From Mariniphaga sp964540165 (lineage in GTDB: Bacteria > Bacteroidota > Bacteroidia > Bacteroidales > Prolixibacteraceae), in NCBI GenBank assembly GCA_964540165.1, contig CAZILU010000003.1:1-60480 (forward strand): DNA of 60,480 nucleotides, given 5' to 3'. This document shows, in pieces, positions 42,811 to 51,064 of the stretch. Position 1 is the first letter of the stretch. Each line of letters starts with the position of its first letter. A program made the position numbers and the translations under genes. The notes beneath the pieces were generated by a model. It was given only the letters and a program-made list of their open reading frames with translations. It was not told where the DNA came from and did not search any database.

Positions 42811-43728
42811 ATGCCAGTAAATGTTCCCGATAAGCTGCCAGCGATAAAGATTCTTGAACAGGAGAATATCTTTGTCATGGATGAATCACGGGCTGTCCAT
42901 CAGGATATCCGTCCGCTGAAAATTATTATTCTCAACTTAATGCCCTTAAAAGTTAACACCGAGACCGATCTTCTGCGGTTGCTCTCCAACTCTCCGCTTC
43001 AGATCGAGATCGATTTTCTGAAGATCAAAGGGCATAAGTCAAAGAATACGCCACCCGAACACATGAAGCAATTCTATCACAACTTTGATACCCTAAAAGG
43101 GAAAAAGTACGACGGAATGATTATCACCGGAGCGCCGGTTGAACTGCTCCCATTCGAAGATGTAACCTACTGGGAAGAGATGAAGGAGATCCTCGACTGG
43201 GCCGGGCATCACGTGTACTCCACCCTCTATATTTGCTGGGCTGCTCAGGCCGGGCTATACCACCATTATGGCATCCCCAAATATCAGCTCCCCGAAAAGT
43301 TGTTCGGAGTGTTTGAACACACGCATCTTAATGAGCCGCTGCCCATCCTGAGAGGATTGGATGACCGCTTTCATATACCACACTCCCGCTATACCGAAGT
43401 GCGCAGAGAGGATATTGAAAAGGTCAACGGACTCCGGGTCATTGCCAGCTCAAATGAGGCGGGTGTCGCCATTGTGATTGGCAGAAACGGACGCCAGCTC
43501 TTTATCACCGGCCATTCGGAGTATAACCGCCACACCCTCGACACCGAGTACCGGCGCGATAAAACCAAAAAAATTCCCATCAACATCCCGGTTAATTACT
43601 ACCCCGGTGACAATCCGGCTGAAACGCCATGCATGCGCTGGGGATCAACGGCTAACCTTCTGTTCTCTAATTGGCTGAACTACTACGTGTATCAAAACAC
43701 CCCCTACAACCTGGAAGAAATTAATTAG
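42811..43728 (+). CDS. metAA: Homoserine O-acetyltransferase (MetA family)
   Basis: This 305-residue enzyme acylates homoserine, the first step unique to methionine. The catalytic residues keep the E. coli MetA numbering: C142 (YICWAAQ), H235 and E237 (TGHSEYN). Residue 111 is Glu (GAPVELLPF). In this family Glu111 selects acetyl-CoA and Gly111 selects succinyl-CoA, so it is predicted to make O-acetylhomoserine. That matches metY next door. It lies 77 bp after metY with a terminator in between. Confidence 0.93.
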   Translation: MPVNVPDKLPAIKILEQENIFVMDESRAVHQDIRPLKIIILNLMPLKVNTETDLLRLLSNSPLQIEIDFLKIKGHKSKNTPPEHMKQFYHNFDTLKGKKYDGMIITGAPVELLPFEDVTYWEEMKEILDWAGHHVYSTLYICWAAQAGLYHHYGIPKYQLPEKLFGVFEHTHLNEPLPILRGLDDRFHIPHSRYTEVRREDIEKVNGLRVIASSNEAGVAIVIGRNGRQLFITGHSEYNRHTLDTEYRRDKTKKIPINIPVNYYPGDNPAETPCMRWGSTANLLFSNWLNYYVYQNTPYNLEEIN

Positions 43729-43757
43729 AGAAATTTTTCTTTTACCTCCCGATTCTG

Positions 43758-43765
43758 TAATTTTG
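43758..43765 (+). promoter_or_regulatory. -7 element TAATTTTG upstream of elbB
   Basis: This TAnnTTTG match lies 25 bp before the micro-ORF start at 43791. Transcription would begin near 43772, putting the micro-ORF in the 5' UTR of elbB. Confidence 0.45.
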
Positions 43766-43790
43766 AAAGAAAATATACAGCGAATCGAGC

Positions 43791-43823
43791 ATGACGGTTA
43801 TTGACAGAAACGAATTCAATTAA
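43791..43823 (+). CDS. Leader micro-ORF before elbB, 10 codons (MTVIDRNEFN)
   Basis: This is a copy of the first part of the leader repeat: the bases before it (CGAGCATGACG) and the frame match the copies at 7.5 and 29.9 kb. Its TAA is two bases from the elbB ATG. In the other copies this place holds the ATG of the 24-residue ORF, so elbB itself takes that position here. Stop-to-start spacing suggests coupled translation. Confidence 0.45.
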   Translation: MTVIDRNEFN

Positions 43824-43825
43824 AA

Positions 43826-44473
43826 ATGAAAAAGATCGCGGTTGTTCTTGCAGGTAACGGCGTTTATGACGGGGCAGAAATTCACGAAGCTACCCTCACC
43901 CTTTTGGCTATCGCACGAAGTGGAGCTAATTATCAATGCTTTGCCCCCAATATTGATCAGGCACACGTCGTCAACCACCTAACCGGTGAAGAGATGGCAG
44001 AAAAAAGAAATGTTCTGGTGGAAGCAGCCCGGATAGCCCGTGGAAATATCAAACCTCTATCGGATTATAAGGCTGAAAATTTTGATGCCATTATCTTCCC
44101 CGGGGGATTTGGCGTTGCCAAAAATCTCTGTTCATTTGCATTCGACGGAATCGACTGCACCGTTAATACCGACACGGCAAAGGCGGTCAGAACAACCATT
44201 GCGCTTGAAAAACCCATCGGCGCCCTTTGCATTTCACCGGTTCTGATCACAAAAATCCTGGGCGATGTAAACGTAACCATCGGATCGGACGAAGGAACCA
44301 TCGAGGCGATTGAAAACCTGGGCGGCATCCACGAAAAAACAACCCATGGACAGATCGTGGTCGATGAAAAATATAAAGTAGTTACTACCCCCTGTTATAT
44401 GCTGGATGCATCGATCGATCAGATTGCCGATGGTGCACAGAAAGTGGTTGAAAAGATACTGGAACTGGCCTAA
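43826..44473 (+). CDS. elbB: ES1/DJ-1 family protein ElbB (isoprenoid-associated glyoxalase)
   Basis: This 215-residue DJ-1/PfpI-fold protein matches ElbB/ES1. It has KKIAVVLAGNGVYDGAEIHEA, then ENFDAIIFPGGFGVAKNL, and GALCISPVL with the nucleophile-elbow cysteine. ElbB is reported to have weak glyoxalase activity and was named for a link to isoprenoid yield; its natural role is not settled. It has its own -7 element and a leader micro-ORF. tatD follows 10 bp later. Confidence 0.93.
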   Translation: MKKIAVVLAGNGVYDGAEIHEATLTLLAIARSGANYQCFAPNIDQAHVVNHLTGEEMAEKRNVLVEAARIARGNIKPLSDYKAENFDAIIFPGGFGVAKNLCSFAFDGIDCTVNTDTAKAVRTTIALEKPIGALCISPVLITKILGDVNVTIGSDEGTIEAIENLGGIHEKTTHGQIVVDEKYKVVTTPCYMLDASIDQIADGAQKVVEKILELA

Positions 44474-44483
44474 TTTTACCGAT

Positions 44484-45167
44484 GTGAATTCATACCCGTA
44501 TATTAACATCCATACACACAAATCATTACCCGACAATCTATGGGTAACGGTGAATAACCTGATGCCGGGAGATACCATTCCCGAGTTTCTCGGCAAAAAT
44601 TTTTGTTCCATCGGCCTGCACCCCTGGGAACTCCGGTCACCTGAAGAGAACAATCAGAAACTTATCATGATGGAGGAGGCTCTGGAACTTGATCATGTCA
44701 TTTTTGTGGGAGAGTGCGGCCTGGATAAGTTTGCCCGACCCAGTTTCATTGAGCAGATAAGAACCTTCGAAGCCCAGGCAATTTTGGCCGAAGAGTTTCA
44801 GAAACCACTGATTATCCATTGCGTTAAATCCTGGAATGAACTGCTCGATATTCACAAAAAAATCAATCCTACGGTTCCCTGGATTTTTCATGGATATAAT
44901 GGCAGCAAGGAGATTACCCAACGACTTCTGAAAGAGCATATTCTCTTCTCATTCGGATCGTTGCTGCTTAAGGCGGGAACCAAGGCTGTTTCAGCCTTTG
45001 GACTTTTGCCTTTAGACCGCATTTTTTTTGAAACAGATACATCCAACGAAAGCCTCGGAATGATCTATGCCCGTGGTTCAGACCTGAAAGGGATCACGGT
45101 CGATGAAATGAAAAAGGTGATTTGGGAAAACTTCAACCGAATCGAGAACATCTCTCCTGAGATCTGA
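44484..45167 (+). CDS. TatD family metal-dependent hydrolase
   Basis: This 227-residue TIM-barrel hydrolase keeps the HxH metal motif NIHTHK near residue 10, GLHPWE, GECGLDKF, PLIIHCVKSW, FHGYNGS and FETDTS. It is shorter than classic TatD but typical of the Bacteroidota branch. Family members are 3'-5' DNA exonucleases or related hydrolases. The GTG at 44484 was chosen because it follows elbB by 10 bp and gives the HxH at the usual place; an ATG at 44406 would overlap elbB by 68 bp. Confidence 0.88.
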   Translation: MNSYPYINIHTHKSLPDNLWVTVNNLMPGDTIPEFLGKNFCSIGLHPWELRSPEENNQKLIMMEEALELDHVIFVGECGLDKFARPSFIEQIRTFEAQAILAEEFQKPLIIHCVKSWNELLDIHKKINPTVPWIFHGYNGSKEITQRLLKEHILFSFGSLLLKAGTKAVSAFGLLPLDRIFFETDTSNESLGMIYARGSDLKGITVDEMKKVIWENFNRIENISPEI

Positions 45168-45184
45168 TAAAATATAAAAAACAA

Positions 45185-45922
45185 ATGACAGAAGAGAGCA
45201 TGAACAAAGATTGGCTCGATCGAACTGAACTGTTGCTGGGATTGGAAAAGCTGGATATCCTCAGAAAATCGCATGTGCTAATCGTTGGGCTGGGAGGAGT
45301 CGGAGCCTGGGCGGCGGAAATGATCTGCCGTGCCGGCGTTGGCAAATTAACACTGGTTGACAGCGATGTGGTTGATCCCACAAATCGAAACAGGCAGCTT
45401 CCTGCCCTGGTCAGCACAACCGGCAAACCCAAAACGGAAGTGCTGGCAGAACGATTCCGGGATATCAATCCGGATATTGAAATTACAGTGATTACTGAAT
45501 TTATGCGCGATGAGAAAACCACCGGGCTCTTAGACAGATTAAAATTTGATTATGTGGTTGACGCTATCGATACCCTATCCCCAAAAACATTCCTGATCAG
45601 CAACTGCCTCAGCCGGGGTATCCGGGTTGTCAGCTCCATGGGAGCGGGAGGTAAGGTTGACCCGTCAAAAGTGCAGATCTCCGATATCTCTAAATCGCAC
45701 CACTGCAACCTGGCTCGCGTACTGCGCAAAAGACTCTCCCGCCTTGGAATAAAAAAAGGGGTTCCCGTCGTATTTTCATCCGAAGAGGTTCCCGATGAGG
45801 CAGTTGTTGATGATGAAGGGCTGAATAAAAAATCAACGGTAGGAACCATCTCTTATATGCCCGCCATTTTTGGCTGCTTTGTTGCCAGTGAAGTTATCCG
45901 CGGCCTGTACGAAAAAAAATGA
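45185..45922 (+). CDS. tcdA: tRNA threonylcarbamoyladenosine dehydratase (ThiF/E1-like)
   Basis: This 245-residue E1-like enzyme adenylates t6A in tRNA to form cyclic ct6A. The ATP site LIVGLGGVGAWAAEMICRAG is followed by LVDSDVVDPTNRNRQ, and DAIDTLSPKTFLI in the middle. Later ISDISKSHHCNLARVLRKRL and the closing VGTISYMPAIFGCFVASEVI match TcdA/CsdL. It is part of the run elbB-tatD-tcdA. Confidence 0.92.
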   Translation: MTEESMNKDWLDRTELLLGLEKLDILRKSHVLIVGLGGVGAWAAEMICRAGVGKLTLVDSDVVDPTNRNRQLPALVSTTGKPKTEVLAERFRDINPDIEITVITEFMRDEKTTGLLDRLKFDYVVDAIDTLSPKTFLISNCLSRGIRVVSSMGAGGKVDPSKVQISDISKSHHCNLARVLRKRLSRLGIKKGVPVVFSSEEVPDEAVVDDEGLNKKSTVGTISYMPAIFGCFVASEVIRGLYEKK

Positions 45923-45947
45923 TTTTTGAATATTTATTCGTAAAAAG

Positions 45948-45977
45948 TTTGGTAAATCCAATTTTAGTTTAACTTTG
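45948..45977 (+). promoter_or_regulatory. Promoter of the RRM/cold-shock pair (TTTG-N18-TAACTTTG)
   Basis: TTTG at 45948-45951 and TAACTTTG at 45970-45977 are 18 bp apart. The transcript would start near 45985. Confidence 0.65.
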
Positions 45978-45984
45978 CGGAGCA

Positions 45985-46230
45985 AATAGATAGATAATAA
46001 AGAACTCACTGATTTTTATTTGTCTGGTTATTAGCAAATTGGTCTTTATTTTTTGTTTTTTTAGGTATTCTGCAGCCGGGCACGATTCTCCTTCCTGTTT
46101 TTTTCATCAAGATTTTTCTGTTAATGGGTATTTTCATCTCTACATAGGTATAAATCTAAGAACAAACGGAACCCGGGTTCTCTTACCGTGGCGGCAGGGC
46201 CTGTTTTATTAATTTAATTATTTTTTACAG
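45985..46230 (+). other. Long 5' leader of the RRM/cold-shock operon
   Basis: About 245 nt separate the promoter from the first start codon. The stretch is T-rich, with long T runs, and has the 12-bp palindrome GAACCCGGGTTC at 46169-46180. Long leaders of this kind act as temperature-sensitive elements in cspA-type genes; that role is inferred here. No ORF is evident. Confidence 0.5.
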
Positions 46231-46548
46231 ATGAACATTTATGTTGGAAATCTTCCGTACAATGTTGTTGAGGAAGATTTAAGAGAGATTTTCGAAGAGT
46301 ATGGCGAAGTTGCATCGGTTAAAATTATCTCCGATAAATTAAGCGGTCGCAGTAAAGGTTTTGGTTTCGTTGAAATGGACGATGACCAGGAAGCTAAAAA
46401 AGCCATCGATGAACTAAACAATGCTGAACTGAGCGGACGTAACATCAAAGTTAACGAGTCTCGTCCCAAATCAAACGACTCCCGTGGCGGTGGCGGTGGC
46501 AATCGCAGAAGCGGTGGAGGCGGTTTCAACAAAGGTGGCCGTTATTAA
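46231..46548 (+). CDS. RNA recognition motif protein with Gly-rich tail
   Basis: This 105-residue protein has a single RRM: RNP2 is IYVGNLPYN (residues 3-11) and RNP1 is KGFGFVEM (about 43-50). The tail is rich in Gly, Arg and Asn (DSRGGGGGNRRSGGGGF). It resembles the cyanobacterial Rbp and Bacteroidota RBP-type RNA chaperones. The next gene, a cold-shock protein, begins 10 bp later, making a two-gene RNA-chaperone operon behind a long leader. Confidence 0.93.
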   Translation: MNIYVGNLPYNVVEEDLREIFEEYGEVASVKIISDKLSGRSKGFGFVEMDDDQEAKKAIDELNNAELSGRNIKVNESRPKSNDSRGGGGGNRRSGGGGFNKGGRY

Positions 46549-46558
46549 CAATTTCCCT

Positions 46559-46753
46559 ATGGAAGGCAAAGTAAAGTGGTACGATCGAATTAAAGGGTTC
46601 GGATTCATTCACACAGCGGAAGGAAAAGACGTTTTCGTTCATCGTACCGGAATCAAAGATGCTCAGTTTGGACTGGAAACAGACCAGGCTGTTCAGTTTG
46701 AAATTAAGGAGAGCGACCGGGGTCCGGTTGCTTTTAATGTGGAACCGATCTAA
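46559..46753 (+). CDS. Cold-shock domain protein
   Basis: This is a 64-residue single OB-fold cold-shock protein: MEGKVKWYDRIKGFGFI with RNP1-type aromatic residues, then KDVFVHRTGI (RNP2), ending GPVAFNVEPI. It binds single-stranded nucleic acid as an RNA chaperone. The start at 46559 fits the family; the open frame upstream overlaps the RRM gene and lacks homology. A strong terminator follows. Confidence 0.92.
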   Translation: MEGKVKWYDRIKGFGFIHTAEGKDVFVHRTGIKDAQFGLETDQAVQFEIKESDRGPVAFNVEPI

Positions 46754-46770
46754 CGATTATAGTGACTTAA

Positions 46771-46802
46771 AAAAAGCCTTGTTCCCACAAGGCTTTTTTT
46801 TT
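46771..46802 (+). terminator. Intrinsic terminator after the cold-shock gene
   Basis: AAAAAGCCTTG and CAAGGCTTTTT form an 11-bp stem around TTCCCA, followed by a T run. Confidence 0.93.
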
Positions 46803-46991
46803 GATTTTCACCTTCACTGCCAGCCTTTTACCCATCAGGCAAACCAGGCGATCCGATCAATTCACATTTTACCGGCAATTGAACCGCAAAACCCCCTCGA
46901 AACGGAATCTCTATGGATGATGTTTTTACTAAATAACTCCGATCAGGTTCAATTCACTACATGTGTCGTAGCAAAATCGAACAGATTTTAT

Positions 46992-46999
46992 TAATTTTG
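46992..46999 (+). promoter_or_regulatory. -7 element TAATTTTG of purM
   Basis: This is a TAnnTTTG match 19 bp before the purM ATG at 47019. The leader would be about 13 nt. No -33 TTTG was found. Confidence 0.45.
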
Positions 47000-47018
47000 C
47001 ACCCTAAAAATCAATCGG

Positions 47019-48194
47019 ATGGTTACGGAATCGAGATATAATGCCCGGGGGGTTTCAGCAGGAAAGGACGATGTCCATAATGCCATAAAAAACATCGATA
47101 AAGGACTCTTTGCAAAATCGTTTTGTAAAATTGTTCCTGACATTCTGGGTGGGGATCCGGCGTGGTGCAACATCATGCATGCCGATGGTGCCGGCACAAA
47201 GTCGTCGTTGGCATACCTTTATTGGAGAGAAACCGGCGACTTATCCGTTTGGAGAGGGATCGCGCAAGATGCCCTTATCATGAATATCGATGACCTTCTC
47301 TGCGTCGGAGCTACCGATGACATTCTGGTCTCATCAACCATTGGAAGAAACAAGAATAAAATCCCCGGGGAGGTGGTTTCAGCCATTATCCAGGGCACAG
47401 AAGAGCTGCTGGCAGAATTGCGAAGCCTGGGCATCAGCGCCTGGTCAACCGGNNNNNNNNNNNNNNNNNNNNNNNNNNNNNNNNNNNNNNNNNNNATCAT
47501 TGTGGACTCCACCGTTACCTGCCGCATGAGAAGAGACGAGGTGATCACAGCCGGCAACATTTCGGCCGGCAATGTAATTGTCGGACTCTCTTCTACAGGC
47601 CAGGCAACCTACGAAAAACAGTACAATGGAGGTATGGGCAGCAACGGACTGACCTCTGCCAGGCACGATGTTTTCGCAAACTACCTGGCTGCTAAATACC
47701 CCGAAAGTTTCGATCCCGACATTCCCGACGATCTGGTCTATTCCGGGAAGTACCAACTTCTCGATCGGATTGAATCAACAGGGCTAAATGCCGGGCAGCT
47801 CGTGCTCTCACCCACCCGCACCTACGCTCCGGTCATAAAAGAAGTGCTCAACCGTTGCCGAAAAGAGATCGCAGGAATGATTCACTGCTCTGGAGGTGCT
47901 CAAACCAAAGTACTCCACTTTGTTGACAATGTACATGTTGTCAAAGATCAGCTGTTTCCGGTACCGGAACTGTTCCGCATCATTCAGGAGCAGTCGGGAA
48001 CCTCCTGGCAAGAGATGTACAAGGTATTTAACATGGGACACCGGTTTGAAATATATACCACACCCGATGCTGCCGTTGATATCATTGCCATTGCAAAATC
48101 ATTTAATATCGAATCCCAAATCGTTGGAAGGGTTGAGCCCTTTAACGGAAAACAACTGACCATAAACGGCAGCCACGGTTCATTTGTTTATTAG
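47019..48194 (+). CDS. purM: Phosphoribosylformylglycinamidine cyclo-ligase (AIR synthase), with assembly gap
   Basis: This purine enzyme (391 positions including 15 unknown) makes AIR from FGAM. SRYNARGVSAGKDDVHNAI at the N-terminus, MHADGAGTKSSLAYLYW, QDALIMNIDDLLCVGATD and VIVGLSSTGQATYEKQYNGG match the Bacteroidota type of PurM. The N run at 47453-47495 covers the site of the conserved GGETA motif, right after AWSTG, and the frame is kept across it. The gap may hold a couple more codons than relatives have at this place, so its length may be an estimate. The C-terminus HRFEIYTTPDAAVDIIAIAKSF is normal. Confidence 0.93.
   Translation: MVTESRYNARGVSAGKDDVHNAIKNIDKGLFAKSFCKIVPDILGGDPAWCNIMHADGAGTKSSLAYLYWRETGDLSVWRGIAQDALIMNIDDLLCVGATDDILVSSTIGRNKNKIPGEVVSAIIQGTEELLAELRSLGISAWSTXXXXXXXXXXXXXXXIIVDSTVTCRMRRDEVITAGNISAGNVIVGLSSTGQATYEKQYNGGMGSNGLTSARHDVFANYLAAKYPESFDPDIPDDLVYSGKYQLLDRIESTGLNAGQLVLSPTRTYAPVIKEVLNRCRKEIAGMIHCSGGAQTKVLHFVDNVHVVKDQLFPVPELFRIIQEQSGTSWQEMYKVFNMGHRFEIYTTPDAAVDIIAIAKSFNIESQIVGRVEPFNGKQLTINGSHGSFVY
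47453..47495. other. Assembly gap (43 N)
   Basis: This run of 43 unknown bases lies inside purM. It marks a scaffold join or masked stretch. Confidence 0.99.
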
Positions 48195-48333
48195 ATTCCA
48201 TACCCGGCAGGAAGAACAGAGGCCCGGGTACCATCGATTAATTGGTGCACTCCGGCTGCCGGAAGTTGCATAAGCATCGGTAAATCAACCTGTGGTTGTA
48301 AAAAAAAATGAAGAACAATCAAATAGATAGATA

Positions 48334-49419
48334 ATGTCAGAATACACCCTACTGGAAAAATATGAATCAATCAGACACCGGTTTGAGGAGATACAACAGC
48401 AAATCACCGACCCGGCAATTATGGCTGATATGAAACGGTATGTCAAACTGAACCAGGAGTATAAAAGCATGGAAAAGCTCACCAATGCATTTAAGGAGTA
48501 TAAAAACCTGGTTGACAACCTGCGCTCTGCAAAAGAGATCCTGGCAGAGGAGAGCGATGAAGATCTGCGTGAAATGGCCCATGAAGAGTTGGAATCAGCA
48601 GAAGATAAAATTCCAGCTAAAGAACAAGAGATCAAAATGTTGCTGGTACCTGCCGATCCGGAAGACAGTAAAAATGCCATCCTGGAGATCCGTGCCGGTA
48701 CGGGCGGTGATGAAGCCAGCATCTTTGCAGGAGATCTCTTCCGCATGTACTCAAAGTTTTGTGAGAAGCGGGGTTGGCGTTTGGAGGTGACCAATGTCAA
48801 TGAGGGCACGGCCGGAGGCTTTAAGGAGATCGTCGCCAATATTACGGGCGAAGGTGTTTATGGCATTTTTAAATACGAGTCGGGCGTTCACCGGGTACAA
48901 CGGGTTCCTCAAACCGAAACTCAGGGGCGTATCCATACCTCCGCGGCAACAGTGGCCGTTCTTCCTGAAGCCGAGGAATTTGACGTGGACCTTAAAGAAG
49001 CCGACATTAGAAAAGACACCTACTGCTCCTCCGGTCCTGGCGGACAGTCGGTGAACACCACCTACTCGGCTATCCGACTGACTCACATCCCAACCGGCAT
49101 AGTAGTTACCTGCCAGGATGAGAAGTCACAACTGAAGAACCTTGCCAAGGCCATGAATGAGCTTCGTACCCGAATCTACAATATGGAGTACCAGAAGTAC
49201 ATCGATGAAATTGCCTCAAAAAGAAAGACCATGGTTTCGACCGGCGACCGGTCGGCAAAAATCAGAACCTACAACTGGCCACAGGGCAGAGTCACCGACC
49301 ATCGCATTAACCTGACTATGTACAATTTACAGGCCATTATCAACGGTGAAATCGATGAGATCATCGAGAAGCTGATGATTGAAGAGAATGCACAAAAACT
49401 GAAAGAGGCCGAAATTTAA
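48334..49419 (+). CDS. prfA: Peptide chain release factor 1
   Basis: This 361-residue factor ends translation at UAA and UAG. The GGQ motif is at residues 236-238 (SSGPGGQSVNTTYSAIRL). The recognition-domain PxT motif appears as PQT in RVQRVPQTETQGR, the release factor 1 type. The N-terminal helices (LLEKYESIRHRFEEIQQQI) are normal. Because this protein should stop at UAA, it argues against stop-codon readthrough as an explanation of the TAA in ligA. It lies downstream of purM. Confidence 0.96.
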   Translation: MSEYTLLEKYESIRHRFEEIQQQITDPAIMADMKRYVKLNQEYKSMEKLTNAFKEYKNLVDNLRSAKEILAEESDEDLREMAHEELESAEDKIPAKEQEIKMLLVPADPEDSKNAILEIRAGTGGDEASIFAGDLFRMYSKFCEKRGWRLEVTNVNEGTAGGFKEIVANITGEGVYGIFKYESGVHRVQRVPQTETQGRIHTSAATVAVLPEAEEFDVDLKEADIRKDTYCSSGPGGQSVNTTYSAIRLTHIPTGIVVTCQDEKSQLKNLAKAMNELRTRIYNMEYQKYIDEIASKRKTMVSTGDRSAKIRTYNWPQGRVTDHRINLTMYNLQAIINGEIDEIIEKLMIEENAQKLKEAEI

Positions 49420-49444
49420 AGGCCACAGGAATACCATCCGCCTT

Positions 49445-50014
49445 CTAACGGCTATTTCTTCGCTTACGCAAGATAAACCGCCGGAAAATAAACAGGATCA
49501 GCAGAAGAACAGCCACGCCGATCAGAACCGGGATAAGCAGGCTCAAAAGGCCAATGCCCATAGCGGCGGTATTCTCACCAGTGGAAAAGACCGGGTTGGC
49601 CAATCCTCCGGTTGATCCGGTTGATACCAGTCGCAGGGCACTCTTCCCTCCCTGGATCGTTGCAGATATTCCACCGCCAATGATAAACCCAAATATCCAT
49701 CGCAATCCTTCAGCTTCCGCAGGCAAAAGAGACGCAGTTAATATCGTGCCGGCGGCAACAGAAAATGGAATAGCAATAGCATCCAGAAAGTTGTCAACAA
49801 TGGGAATGTAAAAAGCAGCAATCTCAACGATCGTTGCCATACCAAAGATGATCAGCACCGGCGTACTGGTCATCCAGGCAAAACTGCCATCAAGAGGCAA
49901 AAATCCAAAGCGACCGGCCAACCCGGCGATCAGCAACGGCACAAAAACACGAAATCCGGCGCTGGCGCTAAGGCCGACTCCCAGGGCAATGGCTGTAATG
50001 ATCTCTTTTTCCAT
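49445..50014 (-). CDS. DUF4126 family membrane protein
   Basis: This 189-residue protein has about five hydrophobic helices. The start GVGLSASAGFRVFVPLLIAGLAGRFG and the middle FGFIIGGGISATIQGGKSALRLVSTGSTGG are typical for DUF4126. It ends with a basic tail (RRFILRKRRNSR). Function unknown. It is divergent from pyrF, and TAGTTTTG at 50055-50048 is a likely -7 element. Confidence 0.85.
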   Translation of the reverse strand: MEKEIITAIALGVGLSASAGFRVFVPLLIAGLAGRFGFLPLDGSFAWMTSTPVLIIFGMATIVEIAAFYIPIVDNFLDAIAIPFSVAAGTILTASLLPAEAEGLRWIFGFIIGGGISATIQGGKSALRLVSTGSTGGLANPVFSTGENTAAMGIGLLSLLIPVLIGVAVLLLILFIFRRFILRKRRNSR

Positions 50015-50047
50015 GCAGTAGATTACTAATGGTACATTTCAAAGATA

Positions 50048-50055
50048 CAAAACTA
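50048..50055 (-). promoter_or_regulatory. -7 element TAGTTTTG of the DUF4126 gene
   Basis: This is a TAnnTTTG match on the minus strand, 33 bp before the start codon at 50014. No -33 TTTG at the proper spacing. Confidence 0.4.
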
Positions 50056-50073
50056 TTTTTTGCTATGATTGCC

Positions 50074-50081
50074 TATCTTTG
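50074..50081 (+). promoter_or_regulatory. -7 element TATCTTTG of pyrF
   Basis: This perfect TAnnTTTG match lies after the in-frame ATG at 50069 and before the ATG at 50099, so it selects the latter as the start codon. Confidence 0.5.
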
Positions 50082-50098
50082 CCATCAAAAGGATAATA

Positions 50099-50929
50099 AT
50101 GGATATCACACAACTCTTCGAACAGATTCAGAAGAAACGCAGTTTTCTATGCGTTGGCCTCGACACCGACATACAGAAAATTCCCGGTCACCTGAGAAAC
50201 AGCGCTGATCCGATCTTCTCCTTCAACAAGGAGATCATTGATCAAACGGCTGCCTTCACAGTAGCCTGCAAACCCAACCTGGCTTTTTACGAAAGCCTGG
50301 GAAGTGCGGGATGGAAAAGTCTGAGCAAAACAGTCGATTACATCCGGAAGAAATACCCGGAGATCTTTTTAATTGCCGATGCCAAACGGGGTGATATTGG
50401 CAATACTTCCGCGCTCTATGCCCGGGCATTTTTTGAGACTCTCAATTTTGATGCCGTTACCGTAGCCCCTTACATGGGCGAAGATTCGGTCAAGCCCTTC
50501 TTAGCCTACCCCGGAAAATGGATTATCGTACTGGCACTCACCTCCAACAAAGGGGCTGCCGATTTCCAGTATGTGGTCAATGAGGAGACTGGCAACATGC
50601 TGTTTGAAACCGTTTTAAAACGATCGCAGGCATGGGGATCAACCGGTAATATGATGTATGTGGTTGGCGCCACCAAAGCAGAAAAGCTGAAAGAGATCCG
50701 GGACATCATCCCCGGCCATTTCCTGCTCGTGCCGGGCGTGGGTGCCCAGGGAGGCAGCCTCCGGGAAGTAGCAGAGAACGGCATGAACCACCAGTGTGGA
50801 CTGCTGGTCAACTCCTCCCGCGGTATCATCTACGCCTCATCCGGTGAAGACTTTGCAGAAAAAGCCGGCATCGCAGCCCGTGAGGTACAACAGGAGATGG
50901 ACCTTTTACTGCGGAATAAAGGATTGTAG
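50099..50929 (+). CDS. pyrF: Orotidine 5'-phosphate decarboxylase
   Basis: This 276-residue enzyme (type 2 OMPDC) catalyses the last step of UMP synthesis. The catalytic motif FLIADAKRGDIGNTSA has the Asp-Lys-Asp network, FLCVGLDTDIQKIP lies at the N-terminus, and the phosphate-binding VPGVGAQGGSL and LLVNSSRGIIYAS lie at the end. The start at 50099 (MDITQLFEQI) is preferred over 50069 because of the promoter element between them. Confidence 0.95.
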   Translation: MDITQLFEQIQKKRSFLCVGLDTDIQKIPGHLRNSADPIFSFNKEIIDQTAAFTVACKPNLAFYESLGSAGWKSLSKTVDYIRKKYPEIFLIADAKRGDIGNTSALYARAFFETLNFDAVTVAPYMGEDSVKPFLAYPGKWIIVLALTSNKGAADFQYVVNEETGNMLFETVLKRSQAWGSTGNMMYVVGATKAEKLKEIRDIIPGHFLLVPGVGAQGGSLREVAENGMNHQCGLLVNSSRGIIYASSGEDFAEKAGIAAREVQQEMDLLLRNKGL

Positions 50930-51026
50930 ATCCGGACAAAAAGCAACCGGTAGTCCGAAGATCTACACAGGAATCAACCCTACTGAATCATACTTCACAA
51001 GTTCAGAGCAACACTTAAAATAAAAT

Positions 51027-51060
51027 ATGCTTCGGGAGGCAGATCTCCCGAAGCATTATT
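51027..51060. terminator. Terminator hairpin between pyrF and the SQR-like gene
   Basis: ATGCTTCGGGAG (51027-51038) and CTCCCGAAGCAT (51045-51056) form a 12-bp stem around GCAGAT. On the minus strand the tail is T-rich; on the plus strand the tail is short. It serves two convergent genes. Confidence 0.8.
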
Positions 51061-51064
51061 CACG

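Noticed and set aside
46659..46994. Open frame spanning the terminator after the cold-shock gene
   Set aside because: It crosses a strong intrinsic terminator and its first part is the cold-shock gene in another frame.
48204..48262. Inverted repeat CCGGCAG/CTGCCGG after purM as a terminator
   Set aside because: The loop is about 45 nt and no T run follows, so support is too weak.
48285..48839. 184-residue open frame on the minus strand
   Set aside because: It is antisense to prfA, is Ser-rich and has no family features.
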